Part shown: in pieces, positions 15,279 through 23,453 of the stretch | How positions within the stretch are numbered: position 1 is the stretch's first letter | How the letters are laid out: each line of letters begins with the position of its first letter | Assembly (NCBI RefSeq): GCF_019264485.1 | Contig: NZ_JAHVAA010000014.1 | Location: 558,001-622,000, forward strand | DNA length: 64,000 nucleotides | Direction: 5' to 3' | DNA from: Sediminibacterium sp. | GTDB taxonomy: Bacteria; Bacteroidota; Bacteroidia; Chitinophagales; Chitinophagaceae | Notes under the pieces: model-generated | Seen by the model: the letters and a program-made list of their open reading frames with translations, nothing else | The model's database searches: none | Told to the model about the DNA's origin: nothing | Translations under genes and position numbers: made by a program

Positions 15279-17498
15279 TTAATAAACCATTTGCATCATC
15301 AGTAACCTTGAAGCCTCAAAGGGTATCCGGTTTTCTGTGCGCTCCTCTATTACCGGTTTTATTTCCGCCTCATTCATGGCGGTTGCTTTTTTGTAACGGT
15401 AACGGGTGGTATCAATAGGTTTATCCAATTCTTTTTTTAACTCTTCTGCCTCACGCTGCTTACGCTCATATTCTTTCTGCAATTCTTCCTTACTTTTTTT
15501 ATACTGCTCTACTGCATCATTATCCGAGTCTGACTCTCCATCTGATTTCCTTCTTTTTTCTTCTTCAATATCTTCTTTTGTTTTTATCCGCTCCAGTCCG
15601 CCAGGCGTCATGATATATTCCACATTAGAATGCCAGTCTTCATTATTGCTGTTCCATTCTTCATCCCACTCCCAGTCGTAACCATTTCCTACATGAAACC
15701 AGTTGAGGTTGCGTGATACTGTTCTATCGATCAGGATTCTTTTACCTACAGGTACCTGTATGGTTAACTGTACACCCTGGTTACGGAATTTAGTTCCTTT
15801 TTTCAGAGAAAAACCACGGTCTAATAATACGGTACTATCAGACTGATTGATACTGTATGATATTTCGTGAATATTCCTCACTGCTGCACCTTCATCTCTT
15901 CCGCTACTGTATTTATAAGAATAGATATGATAAGCGGTGTCTGGACTTTTCACGATACGGAGGCGTACATTATTCAGGAATAAGCTATCGTCGTTCATAC
16001 TCACAATACCATCCAGTTTAAACCAGCGTCCATACACTTTTACTTTGCTGTCTGGTACTTTTACCACCAGTTTTCCGGTTGAAGGTTGTACCACACTGTA
16101 TTCATGCTTTTCTCTTGCTGTTGCATCGAAATTGCGTACAATAGAATAGGTAAGAATACCACCGCAAACCAGTCCGATAAACCACAAGCCGGCAAACGTG
16201 AATCCCAAATAACGGTTACCCGATTTTATACCCATGATGCGGCGGATGAGCCAGGTAATAAACGCTACCACCGGTACTCCGAGGAATAATAAGAGTGTGG
16301 CCCATGCCAGAAAGTTCTGGCTAAATCCTTCAAGGAAGAAGTTTTTCAGGGGGAATACTCCTACACCTGCCACCATAAAGGCAAGTAATGTTACCAACAG
16401 AGCGAAAGCCAGTATACCTGCAATGAATAAGAAGAACGCTTTAAACAGGATGGCGATTATACCACCAAGCCTTCTGCCACCTCTTTTAATTGCCGAACCT
16501 GTTTCTGCGCCAACCTGCTGGCCTTTTTGTCCAACTGTCTGGCCAAATTCCTGTCCGAATTGCTGTGCTTTGTCCTTGAATTCACCACCCCATTTTTCTG
16601 CGCGGCTCTTAAAGCCTTCGAGGTCTTCCTGGATGGTATTTTTAATGGTATTAAGGTCTACTTTTTCGCCACGCATTTCCAGTTTTTCTGAAGCACTCTT
16701 GGCTTCTGGAATTACGGCCCATAATACTGCATATATTACGAATAAAGTACCACCAAATGAACCAAAGATGATACCTGGGAAGGGATCAACGTCCATCCAG
16801 AATGCGCCTCTGAAAATAGATGTGATGATACCGAGTACCAGTGGGAAAGCAAAGATTAAGCGGGGTACCCATACTGCGATATCGAAATAAGATGCGATAC
16901 CACTGGCTACACCTGCAATAACTCTTTCGTCTGGATTACGGTATAATCTTTTAGTGGATGAAATTCCTTCCAGTGGTCTGGAAGGAAGAATGATCCATAA
17001 CAGTATATACAGGAGGATACCTGAACCACCCATAAAGGTGATCAAAGCAAATACCAGACGAACGATGGTTGGATCGATACGGAGGTAGTTGGCCAAACCG
17101 CCGCACACACCCCCCAATATTTTTTCATTATCGTCGCGGTATAACCTGCCACGGGCACTGGTTTCGGCAGTACCGGCGTTATTGAATCTGTATTCTTTTT
17201 CTTCTCCACCCAATTGTGAGTGTACATTCGACTCCTCACCTTCGAAATCTTCGGGGCGGCCCATACTATTGATGATTTCATTTACTGTATCATCGGTAAT
17301 ACAGGTAGCACCTTTTTTCAGGCTGTCGCCAAACAATTCAGCGATACGTCCTTCGATATCATTGATGATTTCGTCGCGTCCCTCCTCATTGGCAAAGAAC
17401 TTTCTCAAACTTTCCACATACTGCTTGAGCATGTCGTAGGCAGACTCCTCGATGGGTATTACCCTGCCCTGAAAGTTTATATTGATTACCTTTTTCAT
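15279..17498 (-). CDS. Membrane protein with two PspC domains
   Basis: A 739-residue protein. A short N-terminal region is followed by two PspC domains: one starting GRLYRDDNEKILGGVCGGLA (about 114-172) and one starting RLYRNPDERVIAGVASGIA (about 183-265). A charged helix and further membrane segments (about 345-450) come next, then a C-terminal soluble part with an acidic, Lys/Glu-rich coiled stretch near 640-700. PspC proteins sense or respond to membrane stress. It is 20 bp downstream of a PadR regulator, a common pairing, and is probably repressed by it. Confidence 0.88.
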   Translation of the reverse strand: MKKVININFQGRVIPIEESAYDMLKQYVESLRKFFANEEGRDEIINDIEGRIAELFGDSLKKGATCITDDTVNEIINSMGRPEDFEGEESNVHSQLGGEEKEYRFNNAGTAETSARGRLYRDDNEKILGGVCGGLANYLRIDPTIVRLVFALITFMGGSGILLYILLWIILPSRPLEGISSTKRLYRNPDERVIAGVASGIASYFDIAVWVPRLIFAFPLVLGIITSIFRGAFWMDVDPFPGIIFGSFGGTLFVIYAVLWAVIPEAKSASEKLEMRGEKVDLNTIKNTIQEDLEGFKSRAEKWGGEFKDKAQQFGQEFGQTVGQKGQQVGAETGSAIKRGGRRLGGIIAILFKAFFLFIAGILAFALLVTLLAFMVAGVGVFPLKNFFLEGFSQNFLAWATLLLFLGVPVVAFITWLIRRIMGIKSGNRYLGFTFAGLWFIGLVCGGILTYSIVRNFDATAREKHEYSVVQPSTGKLVVKVPDSKVKVYGRWFKLDGIVSMNDDSLFLNNVRLRIVKSPDTAYHIYSYKYSSGRDEGAAVRNIHEISYSINQSDSTVLLDRGFSLKKGTKFRNQGVQLTIQVPVGKRILIDRTVSRNLNWFHVGNGYDWEWDEEWNSNNEDWHSNVEYIMTPGGLERIKTKEDIEEEKRRKSDGESDSDNDAVEQYKKSKEELQKEYERKQREAEELKKELDKPIDTTRYRYKKATAMNEAEIKPVIEERTENRIPFEASRLLMMQMVY

Positions 17499-17518
17499 TT
17501 TCTGTTCAGTTTTGTTGG

Positions 17519-17881
17519 TTAAGGTTGGGTTGGGTTTTCTTCGTGAGCCGATCCTACTGGTTGTGTGAGTGCCTGCACGGCATCGGCCAGTTCCTGCCAG
17601 GTTCTTTCGAGTTCATTATAGAACTCTAAACCTTTGTCGGTCATCACGAAATATTTACGGGGCGGTCCACTGTTACTTTCCACCCAACGGTAGGTCAGTA
17701 AACCTGCATTTTTTAATCTTGTCAAAAGCGGGTATAAAGTACCCTCCAGGATGTGCAGGTTGGCAGCTTTCATTCGGTCCACGATATCACTGGGGTAAAC
17801 CTCACCCTGCCTGATGATGGATAAAATGCAAAACTCCAATACACCCTTTCGCATCTGACTTTGTGTGTTCTGAATGTCCAT
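17519..17881 (-). CDS. PadR-family transcriptional regulator
   Basis: A 120-residue winged-helix repressor. MRKGVLEFCILSIIRQGEVY, then ILEGTLYPLLTRLKNAGLL and GPPRKYFVMTDKG, are the PadR signature. The C-terminal helix for dimerisation is short. It lies between a 63-residue small gene and the PspC gene on the minus strand. A 27-bp palindrome at 18247-18273 overlaps the -33 box of the presumed operon promoter, which fits autoregulation. The ligand is unknown. Confidence 0.92.
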   Translation of the reverse strand: MDIQNTQSQMRKGVLEFCILSIIRQGEVYPSDIVDRMKAANLHILEGTLYPLLTRLKNAGLLTYRWVESNSGPPRKYFVMTDKGLEFYNELERTWQELADAVQALTQPVGSAHEENPTQP

Positions 17882-17963
17882 AGCCGGAGTTTTTAATTGT
17901 TCCCTTACTTTTCGGGGGGTAAGCAGAACAATGATTTATAAAATTGTTTCTGTTCTGATTTGG

Positions 17964-18155
17964 TTAAGCAACAAGATGTCTTCTCAGAATTCTTGTTTTG
18001 CGGTTGCGTTGAATATTCCAGTAATCAACGGCACCGAATACATTTTTGTTGTTTATCTGAATACCAGTCGCAACGGTTTCTTTTACTTCTCTAACCAGAT
18101 TATTCAGGTGATCCTGTCCCAGTTGCTGAAAGAAGTTTGTGTTTTGCGTTTTCAT
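17964..18155 (-). CDS. Small conserved-looking protein, first gene of the padR-pspC operon
   Basis: A 63-residue product, MKTQNTNFFQQLGQDHLN..., with a polar helical N-half and a basic C-terminus (WNIQRNRKTRILRRHLVA). Composition is protein-like, not low complexity. It starts about 70 nt downstream of the predicted transcription start and ends 82 bp before padR. The pattern of an aromatic WNIQR followed by Arg-rich residues resembles small orphan proteins I have seen in Bacteroidota, but no function is known. It may bind nucleic acid or membrane. Confidence 0.6.
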   Translation of the reverse strand: MKTQNTNFFQQLGQDHLNNLVREVKETVATGIQINNKNVFGAVDYWNIQRNRKTRILRRHLVA

Positions 18156-18229
18156 AACTCTTTATTTAATAGTGTTTTTAATTTTTCTTTTCTGAAGGGT
18201 TCGGGTTATTTCCCTTTCCTTTCATAACA

Positions 18230-18260
18230 CAAAGATGGGGGTATTTTTGGTACTATGCAA
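18230..18260 (-). promoter_or_regulatory. Promoter of the small protein-padR-pspC operon
   Basis: On the minus strand TTG (18260-18258) is separated by 20 nt from CATCTTTG (18237-18230), one mismatch from TAnnTTTG. This spacing fits Bacteroidota promoters. Confidence 0.5.
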
Positions 18261-18273
18261 CACATAGTACCAA
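18247..18273. promoter_or_regulatory. 27-bp perfect palindrome, likely PadR operator
   Basis: TTGGTACTATG (18247-18257), CAACA, then CATAGTACCAA (18263-18273): 11-bp perfect arms. It covers the -33 box of the minus-strand promoter, so a bound repressor would block RNA polymerase. PadR is the obvious candidate as the operon's own regulator. Confidence 0.65.
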
Positions 18274-18444
18274 GTTTTTTTAGGTAATGGGCAGAGCTTA
18301 ATAACTGGTTAAACTTAATTAATTGATAAACAACAAGTTACAAGATTTCAAGATTTTTACAATAGGATGAATGGTATTATTTCGTGAGAAACGGCGATTC
18401 TTTACATTGTCTCCCAAATAACTGGTTTTGGTCTGAAAAAATAT

Positions 18445-18509
18445 TTATCGTTTTTGTACGATAAAAGAAAAAAAGGTATTTACTTTGTCTTATCGTACAA
18501 AAACGATAA
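18445..18509. promoter_or_regulatory. Two identical 20-bp ArsR-type operators in inverted orientation
   Basis: TTATCGTTTTTGTACGATAA at 18445-18464 recurs as its exact reverse complement at 18490-18509. Each site is itself an inverted repeat, TTATCG-N8-CGATAA. Centres are 45 bp apart, about four helical turns. The second site ends 3 bp before the arsR ATG, and a TACTTTG -7-like box (18481-18487) lies between them. This suggests cooperative autorepression by the encoded ArsR protein. Confidence 0.75.
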
Positions 18510-18512
18510 AAG

Positions 18513-18848
18513 ATGGCCACACCTAAAACAGAAGCGTTTTCAAAAAAAGAACAGGACCTCGCTGCCTTTGCAAAAGCACTGTCGCACCCGGCACGTATTG
18601 CCATATTAAAAGTGCTGGCTCAAAACAATGAATGTATATGTGGTGAGATTGTTGAAGTATTACCATTGGCACAGTCTACTGTATCGCAACACTTAAAAGA
18701 ATTAAAAGATGCCGGTTTAATTGATGGTACGGTAGATGGACCACGAAGCTGTTATTGTATCAACTGGAAAGCTTTTGAAAAATTCAATACAGAGTTTTCT
18801 TCCCTTTTTCACAAACTGAAAGATCAACAGGCGAAATCATGCTGTTAG
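18513..18848 (+). CDS. arsR: ArsR-family metalloregulator
   Basis: A 111-residue winged-helix repressor. FAKALSHPARIAILKVLAQ, then ECICGEIVEVLPLAQSTVSQ, hold the helix and the Cys-x-Cys of the arsenic-binding ELCVCDL-type motif; the recognition helix continues SQHLKELKDAGLI. The C-terminus has a CC pair (KSCC). It sits directly after twin operators and upstream of arsM, so it should derepress the operon when arsenite binds. Confidence 0.9.
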   Translation: MATPKTEAFSKKEQDLAAFAKALSHPARIAILKVLAQNNECICGEIVEVLPLAQSTVSQHLKELKDAGLIDGTVDGPRSCYCINWKAFEKFNTEFSSLFHKLKDQQAKSCC

Positions 18849-18927
18849 CGCTCATCACTGTATGCGGGCCATGGATCGCAGACAATAGTGACCACGAACA
18901 GTTTTTATCATCATAAAAAACAAAAAA

Positions 18928-19776
18928 ATGCAAACAGAAACAGCCTTAAAGGCATTGGTAAAAGAAAAGTATGGCGAAATCGCTGACCAGACACGCAGCG
19001 ATAATGCAGCTTCATGCTGCGGTGCAGGTGGTTGCAGCACAGAAGTGTATAATATTATGGCAGATGACTATACCCGCCTGGCAGGTTATAACCCCGATGC
19101 TGATCTTGGGTTGGGTTGCGGCTTACCCACTGAATTTGCCAGGATTAAAAAAGGGGATACCGTAATTGATCTGGGCAGTGGTGCAGGCAATGACTGCTTT
19201 ATTGCCCGCGCACTTACCGGTGAGAATGGTAAAGTAATTGGTATCGACTTTACAGAACGCATGGTTGAAAAAGCAAGAACCAATGCAGAAAAACTGGGTT
19301 TTAACAATGTAGAGTTTCGTTTTGGTGATATTGAACAAATGCCTGTATCGGCAAATGTGGCCGATGTAGTCGTTAGTAATTGTGTATTGAACCTCGTACC
19401 CAATAAGTTCAATGTATTGAAAGAAGTATACCGTGTATTAAAACCCGGCGGTCACTTCAGTATTTCAGATATTGTATTGGAAGGCGAGTTGCCATCCAAA
19501 CTTCGAGAAGCTGCTGAAATGTATGCCGGTTGTGTATCGGGTGCCATACAAAAAAATGTATACCTCGAACTCATTCAGGCTACAGGTTTCAAGAACGTTA
19601 CCGTGCAGAAAGAAAAAAGCATACTCCTGCCCGATGATATTCTCCGTAATTATTTTTCAGCGGAAGAGATTCAATCATTCAGAAACAGTAATGCAGGTAT
19701 TTATAGCATAACTGTATATGCCGAGAAACCATTAACAGAAGAAGCGCCTTGTTGTGCTCCAGGATGTTGTAATTAA
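18928..19776 (+). CDS. arsM: Arsenite S-adenosylmethionine methyltransferase
   Basis: ArsM methylates As(III), giving methylated and volatile arsenicals. The 282 residues hold the SAM motif DLGSGAGNDCFIA and the three arsenite-binding cysteines: C64 in LGLGCGLPT, C152 in SNCVLNLVP and C202 in YAGCVSGA. Extra cysteines lie in an N-terminal CC...C cluster and in the C-terminal CCAPGCC tail, often seen in bacterial ArsM. It follows arsR by 79 bp and precedes an arsC-like gene. Confidence 0.93.
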   Translation: MQTETALKALVKEKYGEIADQTRSDNAASCCGAGGCSTEVYNIMADDYTRLAGYNPDADLGLGCGLPTEFARIKKGDTVIDLGSGAGNDCFIARALTGENGKVIGIDFTERMVEKARTNAEKLGFNNVEFRFGDIEQMPVSANVADVVVSNCVLNLVPNKFNVLKEVYRVLKPGGHFSISDIVLEGELPSKLREAAEMYAGCVSGAIQKNVYLELIQATGFKNVTVQKEKSILLPDDILRNYFSAEEIQSFRNSNAGIYSITVYAEKPLTEEAPCCAPGCCN

Positions 19777-19786
19777 ATATATATCC

Positions 19787-20179
19787 ATGAAAAAGAAACT
19801 CCTTTTTGTTTGTGTAGAAAACAGCAATCGCAGTCAGATGAGTCAGGCTTTTGCTACTATTCATGGTGGTGAACATGTTGAAGCCTTTAGTGCTGGCAGC
19901 AAACCGAGTGGTATTGTTAACCCTAAAGCCATTGCGGCCATGAAAGAACTGGGTTACGATTTAGGTTCACACGACAGCAAATCGCTGCAGGAGGTAGAAG
20001 CCTATGCTCCCTTTGACGCAGTCGTTACCATGGGCTGCGGCGATGCCTGCCCCTGGATGCCTGCCAAACAATTCATCGACTGGCAGATTCCAGATCCGAA
20101 ACATATGGAACCAGAGGAGTTTAATAAAATCAGGGATTTGATTAGTGAGAAAGTAAAGAATTTGATTGCCTCTCTCTAA
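19787..20179 (+). CDS. arsC: ArsC-like low-molecular-weight phosphatase family arsenate reductase
   Basis: About 130 residues. The P-loop CVENSNRS (C9 to R15, C-x5-R) and VTMGCGDACPW (C84, C88) match the thioredoxin-coupled ArsC triad. DWQIPDPK carries the general acid. It reduces arsenate to arsenite, the substrate of the upstream ArsM. The start at 19787 puts the P-loop at the usual distance from the N-terminus; the alternative at 19754 overlaps arsM. A tyrosine-phosphatase role cannot be excluded. Confidence 0.85.
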   Translation: MKKKLLFVCVENSNRSQMSQAFATIHGGEHVEAFSAGSKPSGIVNPKAIAAMKELGYDLGSHDSKSLQEVEAYAPFDAVVTMGCGDACPWMPAKQFIDWQIPDPKHMEPEEFNKIRDLISEKVKNLIASL

Positions 20180-20198
20180 TGTTCCAAAATCTCTGTGC

Positions 20199-20299
20199 AA
20201 CCTCCCGTTCTCGCTTTCTCCGTGTTTAAAAAGTTCAGCAAAACTTAGCTTACAATTTGCAAGACACTATTAACAAAGAGAAAGGGGGAACGGGAGGTT
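20199..20299. repeat. Long inverted repeat between arsC and the holin-like gene
   Basis: AACCTCCCGTTCTCGCTTTCTC (shown in two parts: AACCTCCCGTTC at 20199 and TCGCTTTCTC to 20220) is inverted at 20278-20299 with 20 of 22 matches, around a 57-bp AT-rich loop. It fills the gap between convergent genes and may serve as a bidirectional terminator. Confidence 0.7.
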
Positions 20300-20310
20300 A
20301 TTAAGCATAC

Positions 20311-20673
20311 TTATTTTTCTTGTGGCTCACCTCCTCTTCCGAGGATGGCTTCAATGATAGAGGTTACAAATGATACGAGTAAGCTGAAAAACAATGCAGA
20401 CACCCATCCATCTACCGTAAAACCCGGAACAATAGAGGCTGCCCATTTTACAATGATAATATTGATGACGAAGAGAAAAAGTCCGAGTGTGAAAATAGTA
20501 ATGGGTATCGTCAGTAAAATAAGAACGGGCTTAATGAAACTATTCAATAACCCGAGCACCACAGCAACAATTAATGCCGTGAGTGGATCCTTCACATCAA
20601 TACCCCGAAGAATATATGCTGCTAATAAAATGGCAAGCGTACTTGCTATTGTTTTTGTAAAGAAACGTCCCAT
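20311..20673 (-). CDS. Holin-like (4-TM, Phage_holin_4_2 type) membrane protein
   Basis: A 120-residue membrane protein with about four hydrophobic segments. AVVLGLLNSFIKPVLILLTIPITI and LGLFLFVINIIIVKWAA are separated by short loops; the first is only partly quoted as a motif. Despite the Pfam-type name, such genes are widespread chromosomal membrane proteins, and no phage genes surround it. Function unknown. The C-terminus GRGGEPQEK is hydrophilic. Confidence 0.8.
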   Translation of the reverse strand: MGRFFTKTIASTLAILLAAYILRGIDVKDPLTALIVAVVLGLLNSFIKPVLILLTIPITIFTLGLFLFVINIIIVKWAASIVPGFTVDGWVSALFFSLLVSFVTSIIEAILGRGGEPQEK

Positions 20674-20745
20674 ATAATATAGATACGTTTCAAATTAGTA
20701 TTTATTTTCTGATTATCAGCGGTATTCGAAATTTTAACAGCTATG

Positions 20746-20779
20746 TTCCCTGCTCAGGATTTAAATCCAGAGCAGGGAA
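20746..20779 (-). terminator. Terminator after the M16 peptidase pair
   Basis: TTCCCTGCTC (20746-20755) pairs with GAGCAGGGAA (20770-20779), and an inner GGATTT/AAATCC extends the stem. It lies 14 bp past the stop of the M16 gene and separates it from the holin-like gene. Confidence 0.75.
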
Positions 20780-20792
20780 TATGGTTTCTGTA

Positions 20793-22073
20793 TTATACTA
20801 CTACCAATTCATAGAAATGCTCAGGTTGAAGATGTGTTTGCGCAAGGGCTTGCAACTCTTCGCTGCTTACAGTTCGAATGGTTTCTATGCTATTGTAGAA
20901 ATACTGTTCATCCAGTCCATTCAGCACATATGTTTTCCAGCGGCTGATGATCTGGAAGGGACCGTCAAGATCACCAAGTAATGAGCCGATCATATAGTTA
21001 CGAACCAGATCAAGTTCTTCTTTGTCTACCGGTTCATTTCGCAATCGTTCCATTTCCTTATATACTTCAGTAATCGTTGCTTCACAAACATCACGTCCTG
21101 CTTCGGTACTGATCATCCACGCACTGTGATGGATATGATTTTGCAGGTAACTGTGTATACCATAAGTATACCCTTTGTCTTCACGTATATTACTCATGAG
21201 CCTCGACCCGAAAAATCCTCCGAAAATATTATTCAACACCTGCACTTTCGGAAAATCGGGATGATGCCTGTTAAAAAAAGATTGCGCCATTCTGATGGCT
21301 CCCTGTACACCTTCTGCATCATTAATAATCCGGTATTTTTTTTCTGTGGCAGGTGCAAGCGGGTATTCAATGGCGGGCAATGGCTTGCTGTTAAGCGGAA
21401 GTTTTCCAAACACTTTATTCAGTTGTGTTCCTAAATCGGCGGGCAGCTTTCCCGCGGCAAATACCATACAGGAACCATTTTTATAAAACTGTTCATAAAA
21501 CGCTGCCATTTCTTCCCTTTGTAATGCGTCGTAATCAATTGTTGATGTGTACTTACCATAAGGATGATGAAAACCAAATACATATTCATCAATCAGGCGG
21601 TTGGCCACAAAATCGCATTTCTTGAGGTTTACTTCCAGTCTTTGTTTCTGGTTCTGTTTACAGATAGCCAGTTCTGCTTCAGGAAAAATACTTTCAGTGA
21701 GTATTTCGGCAACAACAGGCAACAGTTCATGCAGGTGTTTACTTAAACAATGTAATGTTATTGTAGCGGTTTCATTGTAACAACTACGGTTCAGGTATGC
21801 ACCATAAAATTCAAAATATTCATTGATAGAATACGCATTTCGCTGAGCGGTACCATTTTTCAACAAAAAATTGGTGGTACCTGCTACTATATTTTTCGAT
21901 TCGTACCAGTTGCCTGCATAAAAAACCCATTCAATCATCACCACATCCTGTGCGCCTGCATGAATGGCATAAACGGGTGTCTGGTTATCAAGTGTATAAC
22001 GATCGCAGGGTTTCAGTGAAAGATTGAATGATACTGCATCGGTTATGGAAGGAGCGGTGGTTCTGTTGATCAT
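20793..22073 (-). CDS. M16 peptidase, catalytically inactive partner
   Basis: A 426-residue M16-fold protein. At the place where active members carry HxxEH it reads GTTNFLLKNGTAQRN, so zinc ligands are missing. The C-terminal half keeps the family's NNIFGGFFGSRLMSNIRE and GYTYGIHSYL segments. It lies 39 bp downstream of an active M16 subunit. By analogy to bacterial M16 heterodimers it should supply the substrate-binding half. Cytoplasmic or periplasmic placement is unclear; no signal peptide is visible. Confidence 0.88.
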   Translation of the reverse strand: MINRTTAPSITDAVSFNLSLKPCDRYTLDNQTPVYAIHAGAQDVVMIEWVFYAGNWYESKNIVAGTTNFLLKNGTAQRNAYSINEYFEFYGAYLNRSCYNETATITLHCLSKHLHELLPVVAEILTESIFPEAELAICKQNQKQRLEVNLKKCDFVANRLIDEYVFGFHHPYGKYTSTIDYDALQREEMAAFYEQFYKNGSCMVFAAGKLPADLGTQLNKVFGKLPLNSKPLPAIEYPLAPATEKKYRIINDAEGVQGAIRMAQSFFNRHHPDFPKVQVLNNIFGGFFGSRLMSNIREDKGYTYGIHSYLQNHIHHSAWMISTEAGRDVCEATITEVYKEMERLRNEPVDKEELDLVRNYMIGSLLGDLDGPFQIISRWKTYVLNGLDEQYFYNSIETIRTVSSEELQALAQTHLQPEHFYELVVV

Positions 22074-22112
22074 AAATTTATATCGCTGTTAAACGGCACT
22101 GATAAGTGAATA

Positions 22113-23348
22113 TTAATTGGCATGGTAGAACAGGGTATTGCTGTTCTCTTCGCGGAATATTTTTTTACAATATGCCTGTATATCTTCAACGGTTATCACC
22201 TGGTATTTCTGTAGCTCGGTATTCATCATATCTGCATCACCCAATAATTCATACAGGGCAAGACTATTGGCCCTGCTCATAATACTCATATCTTCAAAAG
22301 CAATAACACTTTCTGTTTTGTTTTTTACTTTCTGCAATTCCTGTTCGCTGATGAGTGTAGATTGCAGTTTACCGATCTCAGCATCTACTGCCGCAGCCGC
22401 CTCTTCCAGTTTTACTCCTTTTACCAGTTTTCCTTCTACCGTCAGCAGACCTGCATCTATACTGCCAAAATGATAACAATCCAGATTGGAGAATAATTGT
22501 CTTTCTTTCACCAGCGATTGATATAGTCTTGAAGAGCCACCGCCACCAAGTATTTCAGTAATCATATCGGCTGCATAATACCCTTTATCGAGCCGTGTAT
22601 CCATATGCCATGTTTTAACAAATGCATCGAGTGGTACCTGCGCATGTACTTCGAGTTTACGTGCAAGGGTTTGTGCAGGCTCCTGTGGTAAGCTGCGCTG
22701 GTATTTTTCGCCCATCGGTATATCACCGAACCATTTATCAGCAAGTTGTTTTACCTGCTCCGTAGTTACATGACCTGTTACTACCAGTACAGCATTCACC
22801 GGTCGATAATGTTTAAAAAAGAACTGTTTTACATCATCAATATGTGCATTCTCCACATGACTCAGTTCTTTACCGATGGTCATCCAGCGGTATGGATGTT
22901 TGGTATAAGCCAGTTCACGCATTTTATGCCATACATCGCCATAAGGCTTATTGAGGTAATGTTCTTTGAACTCTTCACACACTACTTTTCGCTGAACGTC
23001 AAGACTTTTTTTACTGAATGCCAGACTCAGCATCCGGTCGCTTTCGAGCCAGAATGCGGTTTCAATATTTTCTGCCGGCACCTGACAATAATAATTGGTA
23101 AGGTCGTTGGTAGTATAGGCATTGTTTTCGCCGCCTGCTCTTTGCAGGGGCTCATCATAATCGGGAATATTGATGCTGCCTCCAAACATCAGGTGCTCGA
23201 ACAGGTGTGCGAAACCTGTTTTTTCCGGGTTTTCATCACGGGCACCTACATCGTACAGCACATTAACTACAGCCATGGGGGTGGAATGATCTTCATGTAC
23301 CAAAACCCTCAGTCCATTATCCAGCACAAATCGGTCATATATAATCAT
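22113..23348 (-). CDS. M16 zinc metallopeptidase, catalytic subunit
   Basis: A 411-residue peptidase with the inverted zinc motif HLFEH (H48, E51, H52) in TGFAHLFEHLMFGGS. The downstream glutamate region KVVCEEFKEHYLNKPYG fits the third ligand area. ILGGGGSSRLYQSLVKE is typical of the second domain. It is cotranscribed with an inactive partner, a common two-subunit arrangement in this phylum. Natural substrates are probably peptides; which ones cannot be told. Confidence 0.92.
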   Translation of the reverse strand: MIIYDRFVLDNGLRVLVHEDHSTPMAVVNVLYDVGARDENPEKTGFAHLFEHLMFGGSINIPDYDEPLQRAGGENNAYTTNDLTNYYCQVPAENIETAFWLESDRMLSLAFSKKSLDVQRKVVCEEFKEHYLNKPYGDVWHKMRELAYTKHPYRWMTIGKELSHVENAHIDDVKQFFFKHYRPVNAVLVVTGHVTTEQVKQLADKWFGDIPMGEKYQRSLPQEPAQTLARKLEVHAQVPLDAFVKTWHMDTRLDKGYYAADMITEILGGGGSSRLYQSLVKERQLFSNLDCYHFGSIDAGLLTVEGKLVKGVKLEEAAAAVDAEIGKLQSTLISEQELQKVKNKTESVIAFEDMSIMSRANSLALYELLGDADMMNTELQKYQVITVEDIQAYCKKIFREENSNTLFYHAN

Positions 23349-23453
23349 AGATAGAATTGAAACAGCGAAATTAAGTGAAAAGCAGGTAGTGTATCGTTTT
23401 GAGGCGCTGGCCGATCATTTCAGCCCATTAGATTTCCCAAAAACATAAATTCA

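Noticed and set aside
16234-16890. Plus-strand 218-residue frame
   Set aside because: It is antisense to the PspC-domain gene and has no domain or promoter; a shadow of the real frame.
20311-20673. Prophage remnant, from the holin-like gene
   Set aside because: No integrase, endolysin, capsid or tail gene nearby; this family is common in chromosomes.
22746-23354. Plus-strand 202-residue frame
   Set aside because: Antisense to the active M16 peptidase, whose zinc motif and length are clear.
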